Notes: a model not told the origin generated them from the sequence alone. Shown: positions 26,989 through 35,751, numbered from the stretch's first letter. The stretch: 64,000 nt of DNA from Micromonospora ureilytica (GCF_015751765.1 NZ_JADOTX010000001.1:6820001-6884000); one strand, 5' to 3'. Translations and numbers: made by a program.

Positions 26989-27926
26989 CGGGCGGTGCGG
27001 AGATGCCCGCACCGCCCGCTCGTTCGACCGTCCGGGTGGGCGCCCCCACCGAACGGCGCAACCCGCTCAGCGTCGACCTCGACCTGATGTCGACCCGGGA
27101 CGTGCTCACCGTGATCAACGAGGCGGACCGACGGGTGCCGGCGGCGGTCGCCGCGGTCCTCGACGAGATCGCCACCACCGTCGACCTGGCGGTCGAGGCC
27201 CTTCGCGGCGGTCACCGGGTGCACTACTTCGGAGCCGGCACCTCCGGCCGACTGGGCGTGCTGGACGCGGCCGAGCTGGCCCCCACCTTCAACTCGCCCC
27301 GACACTGGTTCTGCGCACACCTCGCGGGAGGCCCGGACGCCATGTGGCGGGCCGTGGAGGACGCCGAGGACGACGACCGGGGCGGCGCGGTCGAAGCGGC
27401 CAGTTGTGTACGTGCCGGGGACCTGGTGGTTGGTCTGGCGGCCAGCGGACGCACGCCGTACGTCCTCGGGGCGCTTGCCGCAGCTCGCGCCAAGGGCGCT
27501 TCGACGGTGCTGCTCTGCGCCAATCCGGAGGCGGAGGCCGCCCGGTCGGTCGACGTGTTCATCGGGGTGGACACCGGACCCGAGGTGGTCACCGGATCGA
27601 CTCGGATGAAGGCGGGCACCGCACAGAAGTTGGTGCTCAACACGTTCTCGACCGCCGTCATGGTGCGCCTGGGGCGGGTCTACTCGAACCTCATGATCGA
27701 TATGGTGGCGACCAACGCGAAACTCCGCGGACGAATGATCTCGATCCTGGTCGAGGCCACCGGCTGCTCGGAGGACCTCGCCCGGCAGGCCCTCACCCAG
27801 GCCGACGGGGACCTGAAGACGGCGCTCGTCTCCCTCGTCTCGGGCGCCGAGATCGACGCCGCCCGGGCCGCGCTGGCCCGCTCGGCCGACCAGGTGCGCG
27901 GCGCACTCGCCCTGCTCGCCTCCTAG
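26985..27926 (+). CDS. murQ: N-acetylmuramic acid 6-phosphate etherase
   Basis: The 313-residue enzyme cleaves the lactyl ether of MurNAc 6-phosphate to GlcNAc 6-phosphate and D-lactate in peptidoglycan recycling. Signature blocks are TERRNPLSVDLDLMST, the SIS motif YFGAGTSGRLGVLDAAE, GLAASGRTPYVLGAL and TGSTRMKAGTAQKLVLN. ATG 26985 overlaps the murR stop (ATGA). A hairpin follows 37 bp after the stop. Confidence 0.97.
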   Translation: MTGGAEMPAPPARSTVRVGAPTERRNPLSVDLDLMSTRDVLTVINEADRRVPAAVAAVLDEIATTVDLAVEALRGGHRVHYFGAGTSGRLGVLDAAELAPTFNSPRHWFCAHLAGGPDAMWRAVEDAEDDDRGGAVEAASCVRAGDLVVGLAASGRTPYVLGALAAARAKGASTVLLCANPEAEAARSVDVFIGVDTGPEVVTGSTRMKAGTAQKLVLNTFSTAVMVRLGRVYSNLMIDMVATNAKLRGRMISILVEATGCSEDLARQALTQADGDLKTALVSLVSGAEIDAARAALARSADQVRGALALLAS

Positions 27927-27963
27927 CGTCACCCGCGCCGGGAAGCGAACGGGGCCTCGGATT

Positions 27964-28002
27964 GTTCATCTGGCCGGGGGGTAATAACACCCCTGGATGA
28001 AC
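27964..28002 (+). terminator. Hairpin after murQ
   Basis: Outer arms GTTCATC and GATGAAC (27964-27970, 27996-28002) and an inner C/G-rich stem (CCGGGGG with CCCCTGG) form a bulged hairpin around an AT-rich loop. No T-run follows. The remainder of the gap to 28301 shows no gene. Confidence 0.6.
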
Positions 28003-28301
28003 CGACCGGTCCACCGGTGCGTATCTGGCAGTGACCAGGATCGCATCGCTGTGGTGACCCGGGTCGCTGTGCCCCCACGGCGGGCGGTGTTGCCATGGTG
28101 CCGTAGCCCGTACGTGGTGCCCAGTGGCGAGCCACCCGATGGGGTGCTGACAGCAAACATGGACCGTGCTCTCAGCTACTACTCAGGCATTCGTGACACT
28201 TTCGACTCACGACGAGGAATCCCCGACACGTCTCATCTGTTGTGTAGGTGTCAGCACCGATGGGCACAGCAGAAGTTACCAGGGGCTGACAGGTGTGGGG
28301 A

Positions 28302-29291
28302 ATGGCAAGGAACCGGGCAACCGGCGCGAGCGAGGGGACCGTGGGCAACGTGGACAAGAACATCGGCATGCGAACCGATCAGGTCGCCGAGGAACGCGAC
28401 CTGGTGGGCGTCTACCTGCACGAGATCTCCCGGACGCCACTGCTGGACGCCGCTCGGGAGGTGGAGCTCTCCAGGGCGATCGAGGCCGGCCTCTACGCCG
28501 AGCACCTGCTCGGCGAGGACGCCGTTCCCGCCGCTGTTGACCGGGCCGACCTGGAGTGGCTGGTCGTCGAGGGGCATCGGGCGAAGGACCTCTTCATCCG
28601 CGCAAACCTCCGACTGGTCGTATCGATCGCCCGGCGCTACGTGCGCTCGGGGATGCCCATGCTGGACCTGATCCAGGAGGGCAACACCGGCCTCGTCCGG
28701 GCGGTCGAGAAGTTCGACTACGAGCGCGGCTACAAGTTCTCCACCTACGCCACCTGGTGGATCCGGCAGGCGATCAGCCGGGCGATCGCCCAGCAGGAGC
28801 GCACCGTCCGTCTGCCGGTGCACCTGGTGGAGGACGTCAACCGGATGCGCAACGTGGCGCGGCAGCTGACCCGTGAGTTGGGCAGCGACCCGGAGCCGGA
28901 GCAGATCGCCACCGCCCTCGGCGTCACCGTCGAGCGGGTGAACGAGCTGCGCCGCTGGTCGCAGGACACCGTTTCGCTGGACACCCCGGTCGGTGACGAT
29001 GGCGACACCAGCCTCGGGGACCTGGTCGCCGACAGTGACGCGCCGTCGCCGGAGGACATCGTCCTCAGCGGTCTGGAGCGGCAGCGCATCGAAGGGCTGC
29101 TCAACCACCTCGACGATCGCTCCGCCGGCATCATGCGGGCCCGCTACGGGCTGGAGGACGGCCGGGAGCACTCGCTCACCGAGGTCGCGTCCCGGTTCTC
29201 GCTGTCCCGCGAGCGGATCCGGCAGCTGGAGATCCAGGCCCTCGGCCGGCTCCGCGAGCTGGCCCGGGCAGAGGGGCTGCAGGCAGCCTGA
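28302..29291 (+). CDS. RNA polymerase sigma factor, group 2 (HrdB/SigB-like)
   Basis: The product of about 329 residues has sigma-70 region 1.2 (DLVGVYLHEISRTPLLDAAREVELSRAIE), region 2 (DLIQEGNTGLVRAVEKFDY, then KFSTYATWWIRQAI), region 3 and region 4 (TEVASRFSLSRERIRQLE). It lacks the long acidic N-terminus of the essential sigma factor, so it is an alternative primary-like factor, probably for stationary or stress genes. ATG 28302 is a choice; GTG 28341 behind GAGGGG is an alternative. A 20-bp terminator follows. Confidence 0.93.
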   Translation: MARNRATGASEGTVGNVDKNIGMRTDQVAEERDLVGVYLHEISRTPLLDAAREVELSRAIEAGLYAEHLLGEDAVPAAVDRADLEWLVVEGHRAKDLFIRANLRLVVSIARRYVRSGMPMLDLIQEGNTGLVRAVEKFDYERGYKFSTYATWWIRQAISRAIAQQERTVRLPVHLVEDVNRMRNVARQLTRELGSDPEPEQIATALGVTVERVNELRRWSQDTVSLDTPVGDDGDTSLGDLVADSDAPSPEDIVLSGLERQRIEGLLNHLDDRSAGIMRARYGLEDGREHSLTEVASRFSLSRERIRQLEIQALGRLRELARAEGLQAA

Positions 29292-29304
29292 CCTGGTAGC
29301 AATG

Positions 29305-29351
29305 ACGGCGAACGGCCGGCGTCCGATAGGGGGACGCCGGCCGTTCGCCGT
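29305..29351. terminator. Bidirectional terminator, 20-bp perfect stem
   Basis: Arms at 29305-29324 and 29332-29351 are perfectly complementary over 20 bp with a 7-nt loop, between the convergent sigma factor and NlpC/P60 genes. Confidence 0.9.
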
Positions 29352-29363
29352 TGCCGATCGCGG

Positions 29364-30341
29364 TCAGCGAACCCGACCGTAACCCTGGATGGACATCATG
29401 TTCATGCCGCGCTTGAGCACGTTGCGACCGGCGCTCGGCGCGTCGATCACCTGGCCGTCGCCCACGTAGAGGGCGACGTGCCCGAGCCCGCTGTAGAAGA
29501 CCAGATCGCCGGGGCGTAGGTCGCCCCGCCCGATGTGGGCGACAGCACTCCACTGCATCCGCGTGTTGTGCGGCAGGGACCTCCCGGCCGCCCGCCAGGC
29601 CGCCGAGGTCAGGCCGGAACAGTCATAGCCGTTCGGCCCGTCGGCTGCCCAGACGTACGGCTTGCCGATCGCGCCGAACGCGTAGCGCACCGCCGTGCCG
29701 GCAGCACCGGACACGGCGGGCACGTTCTTCGCCTCGGTCGCTGCCGCCTTGGGCTCGGGTCGCTCGGTGGCGGCCCCGTACGCCTGCCGGCGCAGCTCGT
29801 ACAGCTTGGCCAGGTCCTGCTCGATCTGCTTCTTGCCCGCCGTGAGCTGGCGAGCCTGCGCGGCCTGCCGGGCCAGTGTCGCGTCCAGGCGGGTCTTCTC
29901 GTCGAGCAGCCGCTGCTGGTCGGCCGTGAAGCCGGAGATGCTCTCCTGCCGCTGGCGGGTCAACTGCTCGATCGTGCCGAGCCGGTCCAGCAGTGCGGCC
30001 GAGCCGCCGGAACGCAGCAGGGCCTCCGCGGTGCGCAGGCCGCCACTCTTGTACGCGGTGGAGGCGAGCTGGGCCACGTCGGCCCGGCTCTGCTCGACCT
30101 GCTGTTCGAGTGGGCCGATGCGGGTCTGTAATCGGGCCACGGAGGCCTCGTTTGTCTTGATCTCCTCACGCAGTTTGTTGTACGACTCGACGACCCGCTC
30201 CAGCTCGGCCGAGGACGTCTCGATCTGGCGGGTCAGGTCGGCGGGGGACGGCTCGGCCTGGGCCACCGCCGTCGGGGTGATCAGCGCGGCCGACATGCCG
30301 ACCAGCGCCACGGTGCGCAGCAGATTTCTCAGGGATGACAA
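29364..30341 (-). CDS. Secreted NlpC/P60 peptidoglycan endopeptidase with coiled coil
   Basis: About 325 residues. The signal peptide (LLRTVALVGMSAALITPTAVAQA) is followed by a long coiled coil (about residues 30-200, LTRQIETSSAELERVVESYN) and a C-terminal NlpC/P60 domain with the catalytic Cys in NGYDCSGLTSAAW and His in GHVALYVGDG. The layout matches RipA/Rpf-associated hydrolases that separate daughter cells. No ATG or GTG precedes the signal peptide closely; TTG 30341 has a purine-rich GGGAGAGGGG about 10 bases upstream and is the best start, with moderate certainty. Confidence 0.88.
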   Translation of the reverse strand: MSSLRNLLRTVALVGMSAALITPTAVAQAEPSPADLTRQIETSSAELERVVESYNKLREEIKTNEASVARLQTRIGPLEQQVEQSRADVAQLASTAYKSGGLRTAEALLRSGGSAALLDRLGTIEQLTRQRQESISGFTADQQRLLDEKTRLDATLARQAAQARQLTAGKKQIEQDLAKLYELRRQAYGAATERPEPKAAATEAKNVPAVSGAAGTAVRYAFGAIGKPYVWAADGPNGYDCSGLTSAAWRAAGRSLPHNTRMQWSAVAHIGRGDLRPGDLVFYSGLGHVALYVGDGQVIDAPSAGRNVLKRGMNMMSIQGYGRVR

Positions 30342-30841
30342 GAGCGGAAGGCCCCTCTCCCACGGCCGCCGGGGCTGCTGACGCCCTCGACGACACCGGC
30401 CGGGGCCATCCGGGCGGACGGCACTGTGCCGGATCGGCTCGCCCAACCTAACCCGGGACGGATGTCGCTCGCAGTTGAAGCAGGGGCGAAAGTTGGAAGA
30501 GTTGCGGGTCGTGCCCGTGGGCTGGGTGGCGTCATGGTGGCTGATGACGCCTGCGGACGGGGGAATATAGCCCCTTTCACCAGCTAGTGACGGATATACG
30601 ACCTTCGTCGTTCCGGGCGTATGCCGCCGGAATCCTGGCCTCCATAACCGATAAAACCTGAAATGGATGCTGTTTCTCGACGATGTCACCCGTCATGGCG
30701 AGCTGTCGGGAGCCCGTAAATGCCCAGGTCGACTGGCAGTGCCGCAACACAATGAAGTCCGGAGCCGGGAATCCCGTCGACAGACAGCGATGACTGTCAC
30801 CGGCGGGTCCACTCGGCCAACCGTCCCCTGCGGGAGGAACC
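30342..30841. other. Intergenic stretch between divergent genes, no gene seen
   Basis: This 500-bp stretch must hold the promoters of the NlpC/P60 gene and the DUF6232-like gene. AT-rich patches occur near 30565-30600 (AATATAGCCCC, GGATATACG). I found no reading frame with a convincing start and no recognisable riboswitch. Confidence 0.5.
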
Positions 30842-31363
30842 GTGAATCGTGAAGGCGCACAGACGCGACCGCCGCGAACGGTGCCGGGCGCCCGGTCGAC
30901 CCTGCTGTACGCGCGGCCCGGCATCATCGTGACCGTCGACCGGTTCACAGTCGGTCGGAACAGTTACCGAGTCGCCGACCTGACCCATCTGCGCACCACC
31001 CGGGGCCCGCACGACCGGATCGCCGTCCGGGCCGTCGTCATCACCGCCAGCATGCTCGGCGGTGTGGGGGTGCTCCTCGGCTTCACCGGCGGTCTGCAAC
31101 GCCTCACCGCCGAGGCGTACCTGATCCTCGGCGCGGTGTTCCTGCTCCCGGCCGCTCTCGCACTGGTCGGGGACCGCTGGCGCCCACCGCCCCACGAGCT
31201 GTGGGGGTGGTACCAAGGGTCGGAGGTGCTGCTGTTCAGCGCCGACGACGAACGGCAGTTCGGCCAGGTCACCCGGTCGCTGCTGCGGGCCAGGGAGGTC
31301 AACCGCTACGGCGGTTGGGTCGACCCGCTCGCCGCAGCGGACCCGTGGCGGCCCAACCGCTGA
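30842..31363 (+). CDS. DUF6232-like membrane protein
   Basis: The 173-residue product has a beta-rich N-terminal part (LLYARPGIIVTVDRFTVGRNSYRVADLTHLRT), two membrane segments (about residues 63-82 and 91-107) and a C-terminal soluble part (ELWGWYQGSEVLLFSADDERQFGQVTRSLLRA). The pattern fits the DUF6232 family of actinobacterial membrane proteins, function unknown. GTG 30842 has GGGAGGA 5 bases upstream. It is a single-gene unit. Confidence 0.75.
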   Translation: MNREGAQTRPPRTVPGARSTLLYARPGIIVTVDRFTVGRNSYRVADLTHLRTTRGPHDRIAVRAVVITASMLGGVGVLLGFTGGLQRLTAEAYLILGAVFLLPAALALVGDRWRPPPHELWGWYQGSEVLLFSADDERQFGQVTRSLLRAREVNRYGGWVDPLAAADPWRPNR

Positions 31364-31421
31364 TCCGGCACGCGGTGGACCGGCGCCGGACTCGCGTCGG
31401 CCCACCGGCCGTTCAGCAAGC

Positions 31422-31793
31422 TCAGTGAGCGATTGGCTCCGGAGTCCGTTCCTCCTGCGGCGCGGCCACCCAGGCGCTGACCCGGCGCTCGGCGTAGAAC
31501 GAGACGAACGGCACCGTGCCGGCCAGCATCACCAGCAGCATCCGCTTCAGCGGCCAGTCGGCTCGGCGGCTCAGGTCGAACGCGGCCACCAGGTAGATCA
31601 TGTAAAGGAAGCCGTGCGCCGGCCCGATCGTCTCCACCACGACCGGGTTGTCGAACGCGTACTTCAGCGGCATGCCGATCACGACCAGCAGGATCAGCAC
31701 CACGCCCACGATCCAGGCGATCACGCGGTACCGGGTAAGGGCAGCGCCCACCTTCGTCCGTCCTTCCGAGCCCGGCTCAGCCGGGATAGTCAC
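31422..31793 (-). CDS. DUF3817 domain membrane protein
   Basis: The product of up to 123 residues has three hydrophobic segments with the DUF3817 pattern RYRVIAWIVGVVLILLVVIGMPLKYAFD, then IGPAHGFLYMIYLVAAFDL and VPFVSFYAERRV. The function is unknown. GTG 31793 would overlap the upstream gene by 17 bp; GTG 31751, behind a purine-rich site, would give a product 14 residues shorter. The pairing with the upstream small membrane protein is a likely operon. Confidence 0.82.
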   Translation of the reverse strand: MTIPAEPGSEGRTKVGAALTRYRVIAWIVGVVLILLVVIGMPLKYAFDNPVVVETIGPAHGFLYMIYLVAAFDLSRRADWPLKRMLLVMLAGTVPFVSFYAERRVSAWVAAPQEERTPEPIAH

Positions 31794-32199
31794 CGGGCCG
31801 GGCGCCCGGATTGGCGTTCAACCATGACAGGTAGTGGTTGTAGGCGGCCAGGTCGGTGTCCTCGACGACATCGCCGGCGGCCGGCACCCGGGACACCCGT
31901 ACCGGTCGGCGTACCGCCGGTCGGGACCCGCTGGTGACCGCCGGCGCCGGCTCGACGGCCGGATCCACGGGCGGCGCGTCGGCCTCCGCCGCCCGGCGTC
32001 GGGCCAGCTTCACCTCACGCCACCACACGTAGACCACGAAGCCGGCGAAGATCGGCCACTCGACCGCGTACCCCCAGCTCAGGCTGTTGCCGGCGGTGGC
32101 CCGGCTGATCTGCCACCAGCCCAGCCCGAGGAAGCCCACGACCAGCACGACCATGGCCACGTGGCGCGCGATCCACGCCGGGGTCCAGAGCCGCCTCAT
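31777..32199 (-). CDS. Small two-helix membrane protein with acidic tail
   Basis: The 140-residue protein has an N-terminal pair of membrane helices (AMVVLVVGFLGLGWWQI and WPIFAGFVVYVWW) and a cytoplasmic Ala/Pro-rich tail ending with DTDLAAYNHYLSWLNANPGARPGDYPG. That ending recurs in hypothetical actinobacterial proteins next to DUF3817 genes. TACCCT lies 7 bases before ATG 32199, consistent with a leaderless mRNA. Function unknown. Confidence 0.75.
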   Translation of the reverse strand: MRRLWTPAWIARHVAMVVLVVGFLGLGWWQISRATAGNSLSWGYAVEWPIFAGFVVYVWWREVKLARRRAAEADAPPVDPAVEPAPAVTSGSRPAVRRPVRVSRVPAAGDVVEDTDLAAYNHYLSWLNANPGARPGDYPG

Positions 32200-32333
32200 G
32201 GCATCGAGGGTACCGGGGGCGCTGCCGGTCTCCGACACCGTGTCGTAGTTGTCGCCTCGCCGGCTTGGTTTGGCATCACCACGCCTGGGCAATCGTCTAG
32301 ACGCCAGCCCAAACGAGATCAAGGGGGGCGATC

Positions 32334-32672
32334 ATGACCGGATCGGTACGTGAAGACGGTTTCGCGTCCAGCGGCAGCGCGGATATGAGCCCGGAGCAGC
32401 GGGTGCCCGAGTGGGGCGGCGATCAGCTCGCCGACCCGGCCGGCGCTTCCGCTCTCGACGGCGATCTGCTCGGCATCGACCCGACGGAGCTGACCGACGA
32501 GGACCTGATCCGCGAGATGCACAGCCTGCACCGCACCCGCCTGGACACCCTGCGGCACGCGGCGGACTCCGCACTCGCCAACCACCTGCGCCGCACGGCG
32601 GAGCTGGAGACCGAGTACCTGGCCCGCCACCCGGGTCGCGAGGTCGACCCCAGCCGCCTGCGGGACGCCTGA
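32334..32672 (+). CDS. DUF6158-like small acidic protein
   Basis: The 112-residue product has a disordered N-terminus and a conserved helical core LTDEDLIREMHSLHRTRLDTLRHAADSALANHLRRTAELETEYLARHPGREVD (described in parts), as in DUF6158 proteins. Function unknown. ATG 32334 has GGGGGG upstream. The stop overlaps the next start by one base (TGATG), so the two are co-translated. Confidence 0.75.
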   Translation: MTGSVREDGFASSGSADMSPEQRVPEWGGDQLADPAGASALDGDLLGIDPTELTDEDLIREMHSLHRTRLDTLRHAADSALANHLRRTAELETEYLARHPGREVDPSRLRDA

Positions 32673-33004
32673 TGGCGGCGCGCGCCGTGCGTGGCATGTC
32701 CGCGCCGCCCGAGGTGGTCTTCAGCACGGCCACCGACCCCGACCGGGCCTCGGCCTGGCTGCCGGAGCCACTACGTGGCGACGGCAGCCCCGCCGCCGAG
32801 ATCAGCGGTGAGGAGCTGCGCGCCCGCTGGGGCGACGGCGACGACTGGTCCGCCGAGATCCGGGTCGAGCCGGCGGATTCCGGCGGCGCCCGGATCCAAC
32901 TCGACCTGGCCGACGGGTCGGGCGGGTCCGGTCCGGACCAACTGGCCGACGAAGCGCTCACCAATCTGGTACGCGAGGTCGCCGACAACCTCCAGGCCGG
33001 CTGA
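32672..33004 (+). CDS. SRPBCC-like small protein
   Basis: The 110-residue product opens with a START/SRPBCC-like strand (APPEVVFSTATDPDRASAWLPEPL) and has alternating beta strands (DDWSAEIRVEPADSGGARIQLDL) and a C-terminal helix (DEALTNLVREVADNL). It is shorter than typical SRPBCC domains. Ligand unknown. ATG 32672 shares a base with the preceding stop. Confidence 0.65.
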   Translation: MAARAVRGMSAPPEVVFSTATDPDRASAWLPEPLRGDGSPAAEISGEELRARWGDGDDWSAEIRVEPADSGGARIQLDLADGSGGSGPDQLADEALTNLVREVADNLQAG

Positions 33005-33057
33005 GCCGGCCGCGCGGGACGCCACTCCCGCACCACCACGACATGTGAGGAGATCGG

Positions 33058-33597
33058 GTGAGCGACACTGGCCTGCGACAGAAGGCGGCCCGGCTGCGCC
33101 GGGCGTACGCGCCGCACGAACACCGGCCGCTCGGCGGCTACCTGGTGGCGATGGGCGCCTACGCCGGGGTGACCGGGGCTATCGCCGGCCTGGTCAAGGC
33201 GACCGGTCGGCCGGTGCCGGAGCGCCCCGCGCCGTCCGACGTGGTGTTGCTCTCCATCGCCACGCACAAGTTGAGTCGGTTGCTGTCCAAGGACGCGGTG
33301 ACCAGCCCGCTGCGGGCGCCGTTCACCCGCTACGACCGCCCGATCGGCAGCGGCGAGGTGATGGAGCAGGTTCGCGACTCGGGCAGTCCGACCCGGCACG
33401 CCATCGGGGAGCTGTTGAGCTGCCCGTTCTGCCTGGCGGTCTGGGTGGCCACCGGGCTGACCGGCGGCCTGGTGCTCGCGCCCCGGCTCACCCGCCTGGT
33501 GGCCACCGCGCTGACGGCGGTCGCCGCGTCCGACTTCCTCCAGATGGCGTACGCGGCGGCGCAGCAGGCCGCCGAGGGCGGGCACGACGACGACTGA
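33058..33597 (+). CDS. DUF1360 domain protein
   Basis: The 179-residue protein has the DUF1360 core: DVVLLSIATHKLSRLLSKD, RAPFTRY and the hallmark GELLSCPFCLAVWVAT. Several hydrophobic segments place it in the membrane. Homologues are often near sporulation or stress genes, but no function is established. GTG 33058 has GAGGAG 6 bases upstream. A strong terminator follows. Confidence 0.85.
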   Translation: MSDTGLRQKAARLRRAYAPHEHRPLGGYLVAMGAYAGVTGAIAGLVKATGRPVPERPAPSDVVLLSIATHKLSRLLSKDAVTSPLRAPFTRYDRPIGSGEVMEQVRDSGSPTRHAIGELLSCPFCLAVWVATGLTGGLVLAPRLTRLVATALTAVAASDFLQMAYAAAQQAAEGGHDDD

Positions 33598-33611
33598 CGA
33601 GCAGGACACGA

Positions 33612-33643
33612 AAAGGGGGGCCGGCACACGCCGGCCCCCCTTT
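33612..33643. terminator. Bidirectional terminator after DUF1360
   Basis: 14-bp perfect arms (33612-33625 and 33630-33643), AAAGGGGGGCCGGC and its complement, enclose a 4-nt loop. A/T ends make it symmetrical for both convergent genes. Confidence 0.9.
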
Positions 33644-33652
33644 CGTACGTCC

Positions 33653-33847
33653 TCAGCGCTGCATGCCGGACCAACCGTGCGGCGACTCCGGCTCCCGTTC
33701 GTCCTCGTCCGCCCCGGTGATGATGTCCCGATCCACAGCCGTGCGGTCGTGCTCGTTGGCGAAGTCCGGCTCGGGCGTGGTGTCCCGGCCCTTCGGCGGC
33801 TGACCCAGCGCCGGCACCTTCTCGTCGTGATCCTCGTGGTGCGTCAT
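33653..33847 (-). CDS. Small acidic hydrophilic protein
   Basis: The 64-residue product (MTHHEDHDEKVPALG...) is rich in Asp, Glu and His and probably unstructured. No domain was recognised. ATG 33847 has AAGGG 8 bases upstream. It is in line with the next small gene 23 bp upstream on the same strand. Confidence 0.6.
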   Translation of the reverse strand: MTHHEDHDEKVPALGQPPKGRDTTPEPDFANEHDRTAVDRDIITGADEDEREPESPHGWSGMQR

Positions 33848-33870
33848 GTCGGTGTCCCTTCTGCGGTAGC

Positions 33871-34095
33871 TCACCCGATGGAACCGCCCAGCAGGTCGCT
33901 GGCCTCGTCCACCGAGTACTCGCCCTCGGGAAGCGCGTCGATGCGGGCGAGCAGGTCCGGCGGGAGTTCGGCGGCCACCGCCTGGCGGTAGATCTCAGCC
34001 TGGGTGACCCGCTCCTGCGCCCGGAAGATGTCGTCGAGCAGGTCGTCGAGGGCCTGGGTGTCCGGCTCGCCGGCCACGGATGCGTCGTCGGTCAC
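33871..34095 (-). CDS. Small acidic helical protein
   Basis: The 74-residue product is predicted helical (ALDDLLDDIFRAQERVTQAEIYRQAVAAELPPDLLARIDALPEGEYS, given in parts) with a C-terminal DEASDLLGG. The length and composition suggest a conserved actinobacterial protein of unknown function. GTG 34095 is the start; a start further in at GTG is not seen. Confidence 0.6.
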   Translation of the reverse strand: MTDDASVAGEPDTQALDDLLDDIFRAQERVTQAEIYRQAVAAELPPDLLARIDALPEGEYSVDEASDLLGGSIG

Positions 34096-34180
34096 CTCGA
34101 TCAGCTACCCGGGGCGGAATCGGTCAAACGTCACCCCGGTGGCGGCCTGCGCTCTCGGTCGACAGCCCCGCGAACCCTCC

Positions 34181-34247
34181 TTTGCTCTGCACCCGCCCAG
34201 GCGACAGTCACGCTCGGTAGGTGGTGCGTGGGCGGGTGCAGAGCAAA
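34181..34247. repeat. Inverted repeat with 19-bp perfect arms
   Basis: Arms TTTGCTCTGCACCCGCCCA (34181-34199) and its complement (34229-34247) flank a 29-nt loop. CCTCC/GGGAGG extend the stem past one bulge. It is too long to be an ordinary terminator and may be a dispersed repeat. The stretch 34096-34544 has no gene. Confidence 0.8.
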
Positions 34248-34342
34248 GGGAGGCAAAGACGTAGCGGGGGCGAAGGAGGGCGAGGGTGATGTCGCTCGAC
34301 CCTCTCGGCCAGGCCGATCCGCTGGTGTTCGCCGAATACAGA

Positions 34343-34381
34343 CAGCGCCGCCCCCGGCCTTGTGGGCCGGGGGCGGCGCTG
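34343..34381. terminator. 17-bp GC-rich hairpin downstream of DAHP synthase
   Basis: Perfect arms (34343-34359 and 34365-34381) enclose a 5-nt loop. It lies 164 bp beyond the DAHP synthase stop and lacks a T-run. An 11-bp inverted pair, GTGTCGGTGTG at 34382 and its complement at 34481, lies beside it. Confidence 0.6.
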
Positions 34382-34544
34382 GTGTCGGTGTGCAGGTCGC
34401 CTCTCGGCGAGTGGCACTACGCGGCTCCAGCCGGACGGTATTCCGCGAAGGCTATTTAGGTGAGGCCCGGGGACACTGGACACACCGACACCCCTGTCAA
34501 CGAGCCGACCCCCGCTCGTGTTCCGTGCGCTGAGGTGTTGGCGG

Positions 34545-35639
34545 TCACACAGTCGTCGGCAGCGTGGCCCGCCGGGCCCGCACGGCCGAGGCGAGGTGGT
34601 CGAGCACCTCGGCGGTGTCGTCCCAGCCGAGGCAGGCGTCGGTGACCGAACGCCCGTACTCCAGCTCGCGGGTCGGGTCGAGTTCCTGTCGGCCGGGCAG
34701 CAGGAACGACTCCAGCATCACGCCGGTGATCCCACGCTGACCGGCGGCCAGTTGCGCGGCCACGTCCGCGGCGACCAGCGGCTGGTTGCGGTGGTCCTTG
34801 CCGCTGTTGGCGTGACTGGCGTCGATCACCAGCCGCTCCGGCAGGTCCGCCGCGCGGAGCAGGTCGAGCGCGCCGGCGACCGACTCGGCGTCGTAGTTGG
34901 GCCGGCCGCCCCCGCCGCGCAGCACCAGGTGCCCGTCGGTGTTGCCCCGGGTGTGCATGATCGCCGGGGTGCCGGAGAAGTCGATGCCGGGGAAGACGTG
35001 CGGCACCCCGGCGGCGCGGATCGCGTCCACGGCGGTGCCGATGCTGCCGTCCGGGCGGTTCTTCATGCCGATCGGCATGGACAGGCCGGAGGCGAGCTGG
35101 CGGTGCACCTGGCTCTCCACGGTGCGGGCACCGATCGCGCCCCAGCCCACCGTGTCCGCGATGTACTGCGGGGTGATCGGGTCGAGGAACTCGCAACCCA
35201 CCGGCAGGCCGAGGCGGAGCACGTCGAGCAGCAGCGCCCGGGCCAGCCGCAGGCCGGTGTTGACGTCCCCGCTGCCGTCCAGACCCGGGTCGTTGATCAG
35301 GCCCTTCCAGCCGACCGTAGAGCGGGGCTTCTCGAAGTAGACCCGCATGACGATCAGCAGGTCGTCGGCCAGCCGGTCGGCTGCCGTCCGCAGACGCTGC
35401 GCGTAGTCGAGGGCGGCGGCCGGATCATGCACCGAGCAGGGGCCGACCACCACCAGCAGGCGGTCGTCCTCGCGGTCCAGTACGCGACCGACCGCGCGAC
35501 GGCCGGTCAGCACCGCCGCCGCGAGCGGGGCGTCCAGGGGCAACTCGTGGTGCAGCAGGGCGGGCGTGGTCAGCGGCACGACACGGTCGATTCGCTGATC
35601 GCTGACCCGATCGGTCTCCGGGGTCGTCACGGTGGGCAT
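34545..35639 (-). CDS. 3-deoxy-7-phosphoheptulonate synthase, class I (AroFGH type)
   Basis: The 364-residue enzyme joins phosphoenolpyruvate and erythrose 4-phosphate, the first step of the shikimate pathway. Family blocks are LLVVVGPCSVHD, RVYFEKPRSTVGWKGLINDP, GCEFLDPITPQYI, SMPIGMKNRPDGS and VIDASHANSGKDHR. The metal-binding Cys, His, Glu and Asp positions look intact. Actinobacteria mostly rely on the class II enzyme, so this may be an extra isozyme for aromatic or secondary metabolism. A leader peptide with Tyr, Trp and Phe and a terminator lie upstream, implying attenuation. ATG 35639 has GGAAGG just upstream. Confidence 0.96.
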   Translation of the reverse strand: MPTVTTPETDRVSDQRIDRVVPLTTPALLHHELPLDAPLAAAVLTGRRAVGRVLDREDDRLLVVVGPCSVHDPAAALDYAQRLRTAADRLADDLLIVMRVYFEKPRSTVGWKGLINDPGLDGSGDVNTGLRLARALLLDVLRLGLPVGCEFLDPITPQYIADTVGWGAIGARTVESQVHRQLASGLSMPIGMKNRPDGSIGTAVDAIRAAGVPHVFPGIDFSGTPAIMHTRGNTDGHLVLRGGGGRPNYDAESVAGALDLLRAADLPERLVIDASHANSGKDHRNQPLVAADVAAQLAAGQRGITGVMLESFLLPGRQELDPTRELEYGRSVTDACLGWDDTAEVLDHLASAVRARRATLPTTV

Positions 35640-35695
35640 CCTTCCGCCGACCGTGCCCGGGGCCGGTGCCCGGGACGAGCCGGCTGCTCGTACGC

Positions 35696-35723
35696 AAAAG
35701 GGCAGGAACGACAGCTCCTGCCC
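35696..35723 (-). promoter_or_regulatory. Attenuator terminator upstream of DAHP synthase
   Basis: On the minus strand GGGCAGGA (35723-35716) and TCCTGCCC (35707-35700) form a stem followed by TTTT (35699-35696), before the gene. Copies of GAGCCGGC in the leader region (near 35775-35783, 35724-35733 and 35676-35685) can pair alternatively, as expected for a switch. Confidence 0.75.
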
Positions 35724-35751
35724 AGCCGGCTCGGTCCGTGGTGACGTCAGT

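Noticed and set aside
30342..30600. c-di-AMP (ydaO) riboswitch before the NlpC/P60 gene
   Set aside because: Such switches often control these genes in actinobacteria, but I could not match the conserved blocks in this leader.
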